Assembly: GCA_949289445.1 (NCBI GenBank)
Contig: CASEOD010000007.1
Span: 1-51,796 of the forward strand
Length of the DNA stretch: 51,796 bases
DNA from: an uncultured Eubacteriales bacterium
Lineage (GTDB): Bacteria > Bacillota > Clostridia > Peptostreptococcales > Anaerovoracaceae
Reading direction: 5' to 3'
Under the pieces are notes generated by a model that was not told the DNA's origin, ran no database searches, and was given only the letters and a program-made list of their open reading frames with translations. Shown here piece after piece: positions 1 to 7,962 of this stretch. Each line of letters begins with the position of its first letter. The first letter of the stretch is position 1. Position numbers and translations under genes: made by a program.

Positions 1-1
1 G

Positions 2-34
2 TTTTATGATATCATAAAACAGATCGGCAAGTAG
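2..34 (+). other. possible C-terminal tail of an upstream gene
   Basis: Frame 2 is open from the window edge and ends at TAG 32-34, reading FYDIIKQIGK. It could be the end of a gene lying mostly outside the window, 17 nt before the pyrophosphatase start. Eleven codons are too few to identify it. Bases 1-20 are also a perfect palindrome. Confidence 0.2.
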
Positions 35-51
35 CAGGAAGGAGCATGTAT

Positions 52-1704
52 ATGAAAGGAAGGCAGCCTGTCTGTGTCATTGGACACAGGAATCCGGACA
101 CGGATTCCATCTGCTCTGCCATCTGTTATGCCGCACTGAAGGAACAGACGGAGGGCGGCACGTATATTGCAGCCAGAGCAGGCCGTATCAATGAAGAAAC
201 CCGTTATGTACTGGAACGGTTTCAGGTTCCTGAGCCGAAACTGATCGAGAATATCACAACACAGGTTCAGGATATTGAGATTCGCAGGACAGAAGGAATT
301 TCCCGATCCCTGTCCATCAGAAGAGCATGGGCGCTGATGCAGGAAAAAGAGGTGTACACTCTTGCCGTGGTAAGCAGGGAAGGTATGCTGGAAGGACTGA
401 TTACAGTAGGTGATATTGCAAAGTCTTATATGAATGTCTACAACAGCAGGATACTGGCAGAAGCGGGAACCTGTTATGCGAATATCCTGGATACTCTGCA
501 GGGAACAGCAGCGGGAGATGTTTCGGGATATGCCGGAGGAAAGGTGATCATCGGAGCTGCTGCGCCCGAAACCATGGAAACCTATATCGAAGCGGGAGAT
601 ATTGTGATACTGGGGAACCGTTACGAATCACAGCTGTGCGCCGTTGAAATGGGCGCGGGCTGTGTCATTGTCTGTGAGGGAGCAAAAATATCACAGACTA
701 TCGGAAAGCTGGCCAGGGAAAGAGGTTGTCTCCTGATTTCCACACCCTACGATGCATTTACGGCAGCCAGGCTGATACATCAGAGCATACCGGCAGGGTT
801 TTTTATGCGCACGGAGAATCTTGCCGTATTTGAGGATACAGACTATATTGATGAAGTGAAGAAAGTTATGTCCGGAAAAAGGCACCGGGATTTTCCCGTC
901 ATCGATGATGACGGAAGATATATGGGAATGATTTCCCGGCGCAATCTTCTGGGAGCCGGGGGCAGGCCAGTGATACTGGTGGATCATAACGAGAGAAATC
1001 AGGCGGTACAGGGGATTGAACATGCTGAAATCAGAGAGATTATTGACCATCACCGTATCGGTGCGGTGGAAACTGTTTCTCCGGTATTTTTCCGCAATCA
1101 GCCTTTGGGCTGTACTGCCACCATTATTTATCAGATGTATGGGGAGCAGGGAATTCCCATTGACGAGACCACAGCCGCACTTCTGTGCAGTGCCATTGTG
1201 TCAGACACTCTGCTGTTCCGCTCACCTACCTGTACACAGACAGATAAACAGGCCGCGCTGGATCTGGCAAAGCGGGCACGGCTGGACATTGAAGAACTGG
1301 CGGAAAGCATGTTTTCGGCAGGAAGCAATTTAAAGAATAAAACAGTGGAAGAAATTTTTTATCAGGATTTCAAGAATTTTACGGCAGGAGAACTGTCCTT
1401 TGGAGTAGGGCAGGTTGTCACGGCGGACAGGAATCAGCTCAGAGCGCTGCAGAAACCTCTGGAACAATTTATGCGAAAAGAGCTTGCGCAGCGGGGAATG
1501 GACATGATGTTTTTTATGATGACCAATATTCTGACTCAGACAACGGAGCTGCTGTGTGCAGGGGAACAGGCCTGCGAAATTGTTGTGGAAGCCTTTCGGC
1601 AGGAGTGTGAGACAACCGGGGAACAGTCTTCTGTAATACTGCAGGGCGTGGTATCCCGGAAAAAACAGCTGGTTCCAAGACTGATGGCAGCGCTGCAGGA
1701 GTGA
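52..1704 (+). CDS. ppaC: manganese-dependent inorganic pyrophosphatase with CBS and DRTGG domains
   Basis: Family II (DHH) pyrophosphatase, hydrolysing PPi to phosphate in the cytoplasm. The N-terminal DHH part shows VIGHRNPDTDSI, with the metal-binding His and Asp residues. A CBS/DRTGG/CBS insert fills roughly residues 70-310, followed by IDHHRIG and a C-terminal DHHA2 domain. At 550 aa it is the long, nucleotide-regulated form; simple PpaC enzymes are about 310 aa. In characterised CBS-PPases, AMP/ADP inhibit and ATP or diadenosine polyphosphates activate. An ATG at 46 lies only 1 nt after the AAGGAG at 39-44, whereas ATG 52 has a 7-nt spacer, so 52 is preferred. It converges on the vanXY-like gene with a 17-nt gap and no obvious terminator. 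Confidence 0.93.
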   Translation: MKGRQPVCVIGHRNPDTDSICSAICYAALKEQTEGGTYIAARAGRINEETRYVLERFQVPEPKLIENITTQVQDIEIRRTEGISRSLSIRRAWALMQEKEVYTLAVVSREGMLEGLITVGDIAKSYMNVYNSRILAEAGTCYANILDTLQGTAAGDVSGYAGGKVIIGAAAPETMETYIEAGDIVILGNRYESQLCAVEMGAGCVIVCEGAKISQTIGKLARERGCLLISTPYDAFTAARLIHQSIPAGFFMRTENLAVFEDTDYIDEVKKVMSGKRHRDFPVIDDDGRYMGMISRRNLLGAGGRPVILVDHNERNQAVQGIEHAEIREIIDHHRIGAVETVSPVFFRNQPLGCTATIIYQMYGEQGIPIDETTAALLCSAIVSDTLLFRSPTCTQTDKQAALDLAKRARLDIEELAESMFSAGSNLKNKTVEEIFYQDFKNFTAGELSFGVGQVVTADRNQLRALQKPLEQFMRKELAQRGMDMMFFMMTNILTQTTELLCAGEQACEIVVEAFRQECETTGEQSSVILQGVVSRKKQLVPRLMAALQE

Positions 1705-1721
1705 AATCTCCGGAGCGGATA

Positions 1722-2462
1722 TCAGCTCCAGACGGTGATCACACATTCTCCGGCATTGGTTCCCGATATTTCAGCTACCTCTCCGGATTTCAGGCAGATA
1801 TTCTGTCCGGCTTCTGCACAGAAAATACAGATCTTTCTGCCGCCGCGAAGAAGGATCAGAGGTTTTTTCTGTGTAAAACGGCGAAGGTAGACAATGTATT
1901 CTTCCAGACACAGATTCAGAGAATTCATCAGATCGGAGTGAGGATATCCCACATAGCGAAAATGCCGTGGCTCGGCGTCGATTCCTGTAATGTGTTTTTT
2001 CTCTTCTGTGTAACGCCGGATGAATCCATATCGTCCTGCCATGCGGCAAAAAAGACTGAAACTGTCTGTTTCCCGAAACCGGGGGCAGATAGGATCGATC
2101 CGGCTGCTTTTCTCTGCCAGATCGATGGCAAGGCCTGCCTCATGTTCACTGCAGCCGGGAAGCGCAACATAGCGATCGGTGTATTCCCGGCCGTGCTCTT
2201 TCAGAGCCAGATTCCGAAGCGCTGTCTGCTCTTCGGCAGTACGAAAACCGCTGACAGGGATAATCTCTTCAGAACCGTTCCAGGCTGCAAGAAGTTGATT
2301 CAGACAGGAAGCCGCCCTTGGTTCCATACGGATTTCCGGGAAATCCAGAATCGGTGGAAGAAAAATTTCCTGAGACATATTTCGCTTCAGCGGGTAGCGG
2401 CGGTTTATCAGGATCAGGCTTCCCTCAGTCAGGAAGTTTTCTTTAATTTTCAAAGCGTTCAT
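1722..2462 (-). CDS. vanXY: VanXY-type D,D-dipeptidase/D,D-carboxypeptidase (peptidase M15)
   Basis: Zinc peptidase of the VanY/VanXY family, 246 aa with no signal peptide, so cytoplasmic as VanXY enzymes are. Family members remove D-Ala-D-Ala dipeptide and/or the terminal D-Ala of precursors, so only altered precursors reach the wall. Visible motifs are SEHEAGLAIDLA (zinc His and Asp) and EPRHFRYVG (catalytic Glu and third zinc His). The second motif is EPWHFRYVG in the VanXY-G sequence as I recall it, so Trp is Arg here. VPVSGFR-like and YVALPGCSEH stretches also match that type. It is the last gene of the W-G-XY unit. GAGGAG sits 8 nt before the ATG, and the gap after vanG is 15 nt. Whether dipeptidase activity is retained cannot be told. 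Confidence 0.85.
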   Translation of the reverse strand: MNALKIKENFLTEGSLILINRRYPLKRNMSQEIFLPPILDFPEIRMEPRAASCLNQLLAAWNGSEEIIPVSGFRTAEEQTALRNLALKEHGREYTDRYVALPGCSEHEAGLAIDLAEKSSRIDPICPRFRETDSFSLFCRMAGRYGFIRRYTEEKKHITGIDAEPRHFRYVGYPHSDLMNSLNLCLEEYIVYLRRFTQKKPLILLRGGRKICIFCAEAGQNICLKSGEVAEISGTNAGECVITVWS

Positions 2463-2477
2463 AAGATTTTCTCCTCT

Positions 2478-3521
2478 TTACAGTACGCCGGAAAGAAGAT
2501 GTTCGATGATGTCTTCATATTCCAGTCCGACTCCTTTCAGCATTTCCGGATAGCGGCTGACTGCCGTAAAACCCGGGATGGTATTGACCTCATTGAAGAT
2601 GATTTCTCCTGAAGGAGTCAGAAACAGATCTACCCGCGCAAACCCGCTGCATCCCAGAATTCTGTATATCTTTTCTGCCGCCTGCCGGATACGGCGTTCC
2701 GTCTCTTCACTGATGCGGGCAGGCATGTGGATCTTTGCCGTCTGTCTGTGATATTTTTCCTCAAAGTCAAAAAAGCCTCCAAAGAGTTCTATTTCGTCCA
2801 CACGTCCCAGAATCAGAGTCCGGGTTCCCAGCACTGCACATCCCACCTCAAAACCGTCGATGTTTTCCTCAATGATAATTTCCCGGTCATAGGAGAAAGC
2901 CAGATTGACGGCTTTCCTCAGGTCCTGTTTTGCAGTGACTTTAGTGACGCCGAAAGAGGAGCCTGCCCGGAGAGGTTTGACAAAGAGTGGGAAGGAGAGT
3001 TCTGAAACCGTTTCTGCCAGTTCCTCATCTGACGGACACTCTGCGAGATGAACGGATTTCGGTGTTTTGATGCCGGCATATTCTGCGAGAATGTGGGCTC
3101 TGTATTTATCCATGGAAAGGGCGGAACTCATGGTATCACAGCCAATGAGAGGAATGCCGGCCATCTGAATCAGGCCCTGTACTGTTCCGTCCTCGCCGTT
3201 TCTGCCGTGCAGTACAGGAAAGACTGCATCCAGACAGGTGAAGGAGAGAAGGCCGTCGCATATCTCGCAGAGACCATGGATCTGCCGATCGGGAGAAAGA
3301 AATGCAGGACGACAGTAACGGCTGTCTTTGTGCCATGTATCATCTGCAATGCCTGCATATGGACCCAGATATCGAAACCATCTTCCGTCTCTGGTGATAC
3401 CTATGGCGATAATCTCATATTTTTCCTGATCAATATGAGTCAGCAGGGAATGGGCTGAAGCCAGTGAGATGGAATATTCTGCGGAACAGCCGCCGAACAA
3501 AACTGCTATTTTCTTTTTCAT
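2478..3521 (-). CDS. vanG: VanG-like D-alanine--D-serine ligase
   Basis: ATP-grasp ligase of the Ddl/Van family, 347 aa. VanG-type enzymes join D-Ala to D-Ser, giving peptidoglycan precursors with lower vancomycin affinity. N-terminal IAVLFGGCSAEYSISL, FPVLHGRNGEDGTVQG, GCDTMSSALSMDK, PLFVKPLRAGSSFGVTKV and C-terminal IIFNEVNTIPGFT are Ddl-family signatures. The omega-loop region EKYHRQTAKIHMPARI and the GFEVGCAVLG segment resemble VanG rather than the housekeeping Ddl at 8890-9942, which has EVETGVIG and [15 protein letters not shown]. Substrate choice is inferred from resemblance. It starts 2 nt after the vanW stop, with GAGGGG upstream, indicating translational coupling. Confidence 0.85.
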   Translation of the reverse strand: MKKKIAVLFGGCSAEYSISLASAHSLLTHIDQEKYEIIAIGITRDGRWFRYLGPYAGIADDTWHKDSRYCRPAFLSPDRQIHGLCEICDGLLSFTCLDAVFPVLHGRNGEDGTVQGLIQMAGIPLIGCDTMSSALSMDKYRAHILAEYAGIKTPKSVHLAECPSDEELAETVSELSFPLFVKPLRAGSSFGVTKVTAKQDLRKAVNLAFSYDREIIIEENIDGFEVGCAVLGTRTLILGRVDEIELFGGFFDFEEKYHRQTAKIHMPARISEETERRIRQAAEKIYRILGCSGFARVDLFLTPSGEIIFNEVNTIPGFTAVSRYPEMLKGVGLEYEDIIEHLLSGVL

Positions 3522-3523
3522 AT

Positions 3524-4429
3524 CTAATACCCCTCTTTCTCGGCGACTGAGTCCGCCTCGCTGTTTTTTTCTGTCTGCCGCCGGAAAGTTTCTTTTCCGG
3601 TATCTGCATTCTCAGATTCCCTGACTGTAATATTTTCTGGAAGCGGATAATCGATAATACAGCTGTTTTTGTACAGTGTCTTTATAACCCGCTTTCCGGA
3701 AAAACAGCTTATCCATTCTCGGGTTACATCTGCCTCCTGATAGATGACACCGTTCCTCCTGACATATTCACAGAATCTGTTGTAGATTCGATAGTCGCCA
3801 CATTTGCGGCTGTCGCAGAGAATCGCCCCTTCTATGTAGTTTCCGTCAAAAGTGACAGAAAGCTGGTAAGTATGGGAGGTGTTGTTTTTGACTTTCAGAT
3901 CCAGCCATCCCTCAGCGATGGTAGCATCGATACCTGCCGGTTCATCCGGGTTGACAGGTGGAATGGATTCTGTTTCGTGACCGTGCCTCTCTGTGACTGT
4001 CAGCGGTGTGTGAAGAAACAGCCAGTAGAGCAGGTTGCTGAGCTGACAGAGGCCGCCGCCGTACTCTCCGCGGATTTCTCCGTCGACCAGACTCAGTCCG
4101 TCCCGGTAAGGAGTTTCCTTATCTGCGTCTTTGATTGCCAGACAGAGGGAGAATGTTTCGCCGGGTTTTATGAAAAGACCGTGGACCTTTGCTGCTGCCA
4201 GTTTCAGATTGTGAATTTTATTATACTGATAGCGCAGATCGTATCCGCTGCTTTCATTGAGCATCAACATTCTTTCTCTGAATATCTCCTCAGAAAGCAG
4301 CTTCGGACTTTGCCTTCGGGCATAAGTATTTTTGTCCATAGTCATGCGCAGGTAGAAAAAAATTTTCCTTTGTTTTTGCCTGACAGGCAGTATCCATGGG
4401 AAGATCTGAGTCAGCCGTTTTCTAGTCAT
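3524..4429 (-). CDS. vanW: VanW family protein
   Basis: VanW-like protein of 301 aa. VanW accompanies vanB- and vanG-type clusters and its biochemical role is unknown. Recognisable segments are MTRKRLTQIFPWILPVRQKQ at the start, LKLAAAKVHGLFIKPGETFS, DADKETPYRDGLSLVDG, GGGLCQLSNLLYWLFLHTPL and TREWISCFSGKRVIKT. The frame stays open upstream to 4588, but the ATG at 4429 has an ideal GGGAGG 8 nt before it, and VanW proteins begin with this sequence. The C-terminal ~35 residues are Glu/Thr/Ser-rich and look disordered. It is the first gene after a terminator-like hairpin that separates it from vanS, so it may head its own transcript. Confidence 0.85.
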   Translation of the reverse strand: MTRKRLTQIFPWILPVRQKQRKIFFYLRMTMDKNTYARRQSPKLLSEEIFRERMLMLNESSGYDLRYQYNKIHNLKLAAAKVHGLFIKPGETFSLCLAIKDADKETPYRDGLSLVDGEIRGEYGGGLCQLSNLLYWLFLHTPLTVTERHGHETESIPPVNPDEPAGIDATIAEGWLDLKVKNNTSHTYQLSVTFDGNYIEGAILCDSRKCGDYRIYNRFCEYVRRNGVIYQEADVTREWISCFSGKRVIKTLYKNSCIIDYPLPENITVRESENADTGKETFRRQTEKNSEADSVAEKEGY

Positions 4430-4463
4430 GTTATCGCCTCCCGGTAGTATAAATTTCAGACAG

Positions 4464-4521
4464 AAAACCCGCAGATCCCTGCTGAATTCCTTTACAAGGA
4501 GTATCATACAGGATCTGCGGG
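4464..4521 (-). terminator. intrinsic terminator between vanS and vanW
   Basis: On the minus strand an 11-bp perfect stem (CCCGCAGATCC with GGATCTGCGGG, arms 4511-4521 and 4468-4478) encloses a 32-nt loop that holds its own small TCCTT/AAGGA hairpin. TTTTCTGT follows. It could end vanRS transcripts or act as an attenuator in the leader of vanW-G-XY. VanR-box-like sequences, TTGTAAGAATTT near 4568-4579 and TTATAAGATTTC near 4525-4536, precede it; their match to VanR sites is a guess. Confidence 0.65.
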
Positions 4522-4574
4522 CTGAAATCTTATAAGAAGGCTTATAATGTTGTGATAATTCTCTGAGGAAATTC

Positions 4575-5675
4575 TTACAAATTTCCAACGGGACGGGGGA
4601 GTCTTACGGTGAAACGGATCAGATTGTCCTCGCTGAAAGCGAGGATTTGTCCACCGTGAAGCTCTGTAATTTCTTTGGCAATGGCCAGACCCAGTCCTGC
4701 GCCGCCACTGTGTGAAGAACGGGCGGTATCCAGCCTGTAAAACTGTTCAAACAGTCTTGTCAGCTTTTCTTTTGATATGGTGTCACCGTGATTTTCAAAT
4801 ACGAGAGTCAGGCCAGCTGTGTCGTCCTTTGCTGTAATACGGATCTCACTGTAAGGATAACTGTAGTTGACTGCATTGCGCAGCAGATTGTCGAAAACAC
4901 GCTGCAGCTTGTCAGGGTCGCAGACAAGCATAAGATTATCATCGGCGGAAAGGGTGCAGGTCAGATTTTTCTCCTGCAGCATAGGCTGAAATTCGTAGAC
5001 AAGCTGCTGCAGCATCAGCGACAGATTGATCTGACGTTTTTCCAGCGTGATATGAGATAGATTGAACCGGGTGATTTCAAAGAATTCGTTGATCAGATCG
5101 TCAAGCCGTTCTGCCTTGTCCAGTGTGATACTGATATAGCGCTGACGCATGTCTTCAGAAATCTCAGGTTCATCTCTGAGCAGAGTCAGATAGCCAATTA
5201 ACGATGTGATTGGCGTTTTCAGATCATGTGCCAGATAAGTCACCAGATCATTCTTTCGCTGCTCGGCTTCTCTGGCCGCCCGGCGGTTGTTCATGGACGT
5301 GACTTTAAACTGATTCAGTCTGGCTTCCAGTTCAGACAGCTGCGGAGACAGTTCCACCAGCTGATCGTCCTGACGATTGACTATTTCCGTGGCATCGATA
5401 AGCTGCTGAAAATAGCGGAAGGGTTTGAACCAGTAATGACGAAGGAGCAGCAAGAAACCTGTTCCGTAATAGAGCAGGTAAAACCAGAACAGACGATAAC
5501 TGATCCAGGTGGCCAGACGGTAAAGCCATTCGTCACCCTGCCAGGAAAAACTGTTAAAAAAGATCAGAGCAAAGATGTAGATGCCGATTCCGCTGATCAG
5601 AAGAAGAATGCAGGCCATGATCATTCTCAGAAATGACTGCCTGGCCAGCCGCATACTCAGTGATTTAGTCTTCAA
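4575..5675 (-). CDS. vanS: VanS-like sensor histidine kinase
   Basis: Membrane sensor kinase, 366 aa from the chosen start. Two hydrophobic segments (MIMACILLLISGIGIYIFAL and the FWFYLLYYGTGFLLLL region) flank a short external loop. A HAMP-like coil is followed by the H-box YLAHDLKTPITSLIGYL with the phospho-His, N-box NLLRNAVNYS, and G-box GGAGLGLAIAKEI. Known VanS proteins phosphorylate VanR in response to glycopeptides. The start is uncertain. TTG 5675 overlaps the end of vanR by 11 nt and follows GGAG at about 12 nt, ATG 5654 is an alternative, and the longest frame (5744) would overlap vanR by 80 nt. Confidence 0.88.
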   Translation of the reverse strand: MKTKSLSMRLARQSFLRMIMACILLLISGIGIYIFALIFFNSFSWQGDEWLYRLATWISYRLFWFYLLYYGTGFLLLLRHYWFKPFRYFQQLIDATEIVNRQDDQLVELSPQLSELEARLNQFKVTSMNNRRAAREAEQRKNDLVTYLAHDLKTPITSLIGYLTLLRDEPEISEDMRQRYISITLDKAERLDDLINEFFEITRFNLSHITLEKRQINLSLMLQQLVYEFQPMLQEKNLTCTLSADDNLMLVCDPDKLQRVFDNLLRNAVNYSYPYSEIRITAKDDTAGLTLVFENHGDTISKEKLTRLFEQFYRLDTARSSHSGGAGLGLAIAKEITELHGGQILAFSEDNLIRFTVRLPRPVGNL

Positions 5676-6360
5676 TTTTATATCCCACTCCCCATACTGT
5701 TTTGATGAATTTCGGACGTTTGGCGGGTTCATACAGCTTTTCACGAAGTCTGCCGATATGAGCCATGACCGTATTGTTACTGTTGCTCAGGTATTTTTCT
5801 CCCCAGACCTGTTCAAAAAGTTCTTCGGAAGAAACTACCCGTCCTTTGTGTTCACAAAGGTACCACAGGATAGAAAACTCCAGAGGCGTCAGCGCTACTG
5901 CCTGTCCGTAAAGGGTGCAGGTGTGGGTATCCTTGCTGATGATCAGACCGCGGATATCATGAAGTGAAGCCGCAGGGGCAGGGGCCTGATTATAACTCTT
6001 GTATCTTCGCAGCTGGGTCTTGACTCTGGCCACAACCTCAAGGGGGTTGAACGGCTTGGTGATGTAATCGTCCGCACCTAAAGTCAGTCCCATGATTTTA
6101 TCCATATCTTCCACTTTGGCAGTCAGCATGATCACCGGAAAATAGTGGTGCTCTCTGATTTTCTGAAGAATCCGGAACCCGTCAATATCCGGAAGCATGA
6201 CATCCAGCAGTGCCAGATCAACAGGCTGGGTGCTGAGGGCGGCGAGGGCATCGCTGCCGCTGTAATATTTATGTACCGTATATCCGTCTCCTATCAGGTA
6301 AACTTCAATCAGATCTGCAATTTCTTTTTCATCGTCGACAACCAGAATGTGTTCGTTCAT
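5665..6360 (-). CDS. vanR: VanR-like OmpR-family response regulator
   Basis: Two-domain regulator of 231 aa. The receiver domain starts ILVVDDEKEIADLIEVYL, with the acidic pocket, phospho-Asp in LALLDVMLPDIDGF and conserved Lys in DDYITKPFNPLEV. The C-terminal winged helix ends VWGVGYKIED, typical of the OmpR/PhoB class. It is the cognate partner of the overlapping VanS-like kinase. The frame extends 15 codons upstream, but ATG 6360 is preceded by GGAGAAGG and begins the receiver fold normally. A likely promoter lies at 6396-6424. Confidence 0.9.
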   Translation of the reverse strand: MNEHILVVDDEKEIADLIEVYLIGDGYTVHKYYSGSDALAALSTQPVDLALLDVMLPDIDGFRILQKIREHHYFPVIMLTAKVEDMDKIMGLTLGADDYITKPFNPLEVVARVKTQLRRYKSYNQAPAPAASLHDIRGLIISKDTHTCTLYGQAVALTPLEFSILWYLCEHKGRVVSSEELFEQVWGEKYLSNSNNTVMAHIGRLREKLYEPAKRPKFIKTVWGVGYKIED

Positions 6361-6395
6361 CGATCCTTCTCCTTTCCCCTTTTGAATCTGTTTCC

Positions 6396-6424
6396 ACTTT
6401 ATCACATTCCCGGGTTGCAGGCAA
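6396..6424 (-). promoter_or_regulatory. sigma-A-type promoter of vanR
   Basis: On the minus strand TTGCCT (6419-6424), a 17-bp spacer and an extended -10 TGA-TAAAGT (6396-6401) lie 36 nt before the vanR ATG. Confidence 0.55.
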
Positions 6425-6474
6425 GAGAGAATGTAGAAGGCCGGAAAATACGAAAGAAGGAACGGAAATAAAAG

Positions 6475-6513
6475 AACAGGGAACGGTACACCGATGCTCT
6501 ACCGCTCCCTGTT
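6475..6513 (-). terminator. intrinsic terminator after htrA
   Basis: Arms 6475-6488 and 6500-6513 pair over 14 positions with one mismatch, around an 11-nt loop. On the minus strand the hairpin is followed by CTTTTATTTCC. It separates htrA from the downstream vanR promoter. Confidence 0.7.
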
Positions 6514-6544
6514 TCATGAGAAAATGGAAAATTAAACATGTATT

Positions 6545-7813
6545 TTAGGATGTTGCTTCCGCTAAAGTAGTGGTGACTTCCACTGTCTTATTATTTCTGA
6601 TAACGGTGAATTTCACCTTGTCACCCGGCTTGTATTTACTGAGCGCATTGGTCAGATCTGCGGAAGACTCAATTTTTTCGTCTTCCAGGTAATAGATCAT
6701 ATCGCCTGCCTCAAAGCCTGCTTCTTTGGCTTCACTGCCGGTAACCTCCATGATGTATACGCCTGTCATGCGCAGTCCGTACTGCATGGCTGTCTCTGCA
6801 CTGGAGGCATCGATGATCTGTACACCGATGGAAGCCCGCCCTGTTACGTGACCGTTTTCGATGAGATCCGCAGCAATTTCGGCGGCTTTGGAAATCGGAA
6901 TGGCAAATCCGATGCCTTCCACATCAGAACCTGTGGATTTTGCCACTACGATACCGATGAGGTTACCGTACTGGTCAAAGAGACCGCCTCCGGAGTTGCC
7001 CGGATTGATAGATGTATCTGTCTGCAGCAGAGTCATTTCTCTGCCTTCTATAGTGACAGTCCTGTCAAGGGCACTGATGATGCCGCTGGAGGCGCTACCG
7101 CCCAGTTCTCCCAGAGGATTGCCTATGGCAACCACCATGTCTCCCACCTGAAGCTCGGAACTGTCACCGTAGGTTGCAGCCGTCAGGTTTTTGGCACTGA
7201 CTTTCAGAACCGCTACATCGTTCTGAGAATCTGCACCTACCACACTGGCTTCCAGTTCAGTGCCGTCTTTCAAGGTAACTGTGATTTTGCTTGCGCCTTC
7301 GATGACGTGGTTACAGGTCAGAATATAACCCTTTGTATCGACAATGACGCCACTGCCGGCACCCTCTGTTACATAGTTCTGCAGCCAGCTGTCGCTGCTG
7401 ACCGATTCGGTACGAATTTCCACTACGGCGTTTTCATTCTGTGCAATGATTTCCTGTACGGATTTCTCGCTGCCGGTAGCTTTGGCCAGAGTATAGTTGG
7501 TGGCAGAAACCGTCTTTGAGGTTCCGGCGATTCCCATGTTGGATGCCAGAGTATAACCTGCAATGGTCAGTCCGCTAGTGGCAATCATGCAGCAGATCAG
7601 AGTAATGACAAAGGCTCTGCGTGTGATGTATTTCGGCTCCCTTTTCTGTTTCTTTTTCTTTGGGGAGACAGGAGGGGTCTGATAGCCGGCATAACCGCTG
7701 TCCTCGTTTTCTCCCGATCCAGAAACCGATTCTCCCAGCATGATAAAGTTTGGCGTATCCTGATGAAAGTCGTTAAAATTGTGATTATTTTGATTGTTAT
7801 CCCAGTTATTCAT
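6545..7813 (-). CDS. htrA: HtrA/DegP-like trypsin-fold serine protease with one PDZ domain
   Basis: Membrane-anchored surface protease for misfolded exported proteins, 422 aa. Residues 1-60 form an Asn/Gln- and Lys-rich cytoplasmic tail. One transmembrane segment lies near 67-90. The trypsin-like domain has the full triad: His169 (TCNHVIEG), Asp199 (QNDVAVLKV) and Ser274 (NPGNSGGGLF). A single PDZ domain occupies about 330-415 (AGFEAGDMIYYLEDEKI). This is the usual HtrA-B/YkdA architecture of Firmicutes. The ATG is preceded by AAAGGCAGGGATTCAA, a modest binding site. It diverges from hslO across 149 bp. Although upstream of vanR on the same strand, a terminator separates them, so it is probably not part of the van unit. 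Confidence 0.93.
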   Translation of the reverse strand: MNNWDNNQNNHNFNDFHQDTPNFIMLGESVSGSGENEDSGYAGYQTPPVSPKKKKQKREPKYITRRAFVITLICCMIATSGLTIAGYTLASNMGIAGTSKTVSATNYTLAKATGSEKSVQEIIAQNENAVVEIRTESVSSDSWLQNYVTEGAGSGVIVDTKGYILTCNHVIEGASKITVTLKDGTELEASVVGADSQNDVAVLKVSAKNLTAATYGDSSELQVGDMVVAIGNPLGELGGSASSGIISALDRTVTIEGREMTLLQTDTSINPGNSGGGLFDQYGNLIGIVVAKSTGSDVEGIGFAIPISKAAEIAADLIENGHVTGRASIGVQIIDASSAETAMQYGLRMTGVYIMEVTGSEAKEAGFEAGDMIYYLEDEKIESSADLTNALSKYKPGDKVKFTVIRNNKTVEVTTTLAEATS

Positions 7814-7962
7814 TTGAATCCCTGCCTTTCTGTTTTGTCTTCACTATTAGTATACCCAAATTATAGAACTGAAATGTGGTTTTTTTGTGTTAAAATAGTC
7901 AAGAGTGTGATAAAATATATGATTGAATATGTGAAATATGAAATGCGAGGTTGAATCAAAGA

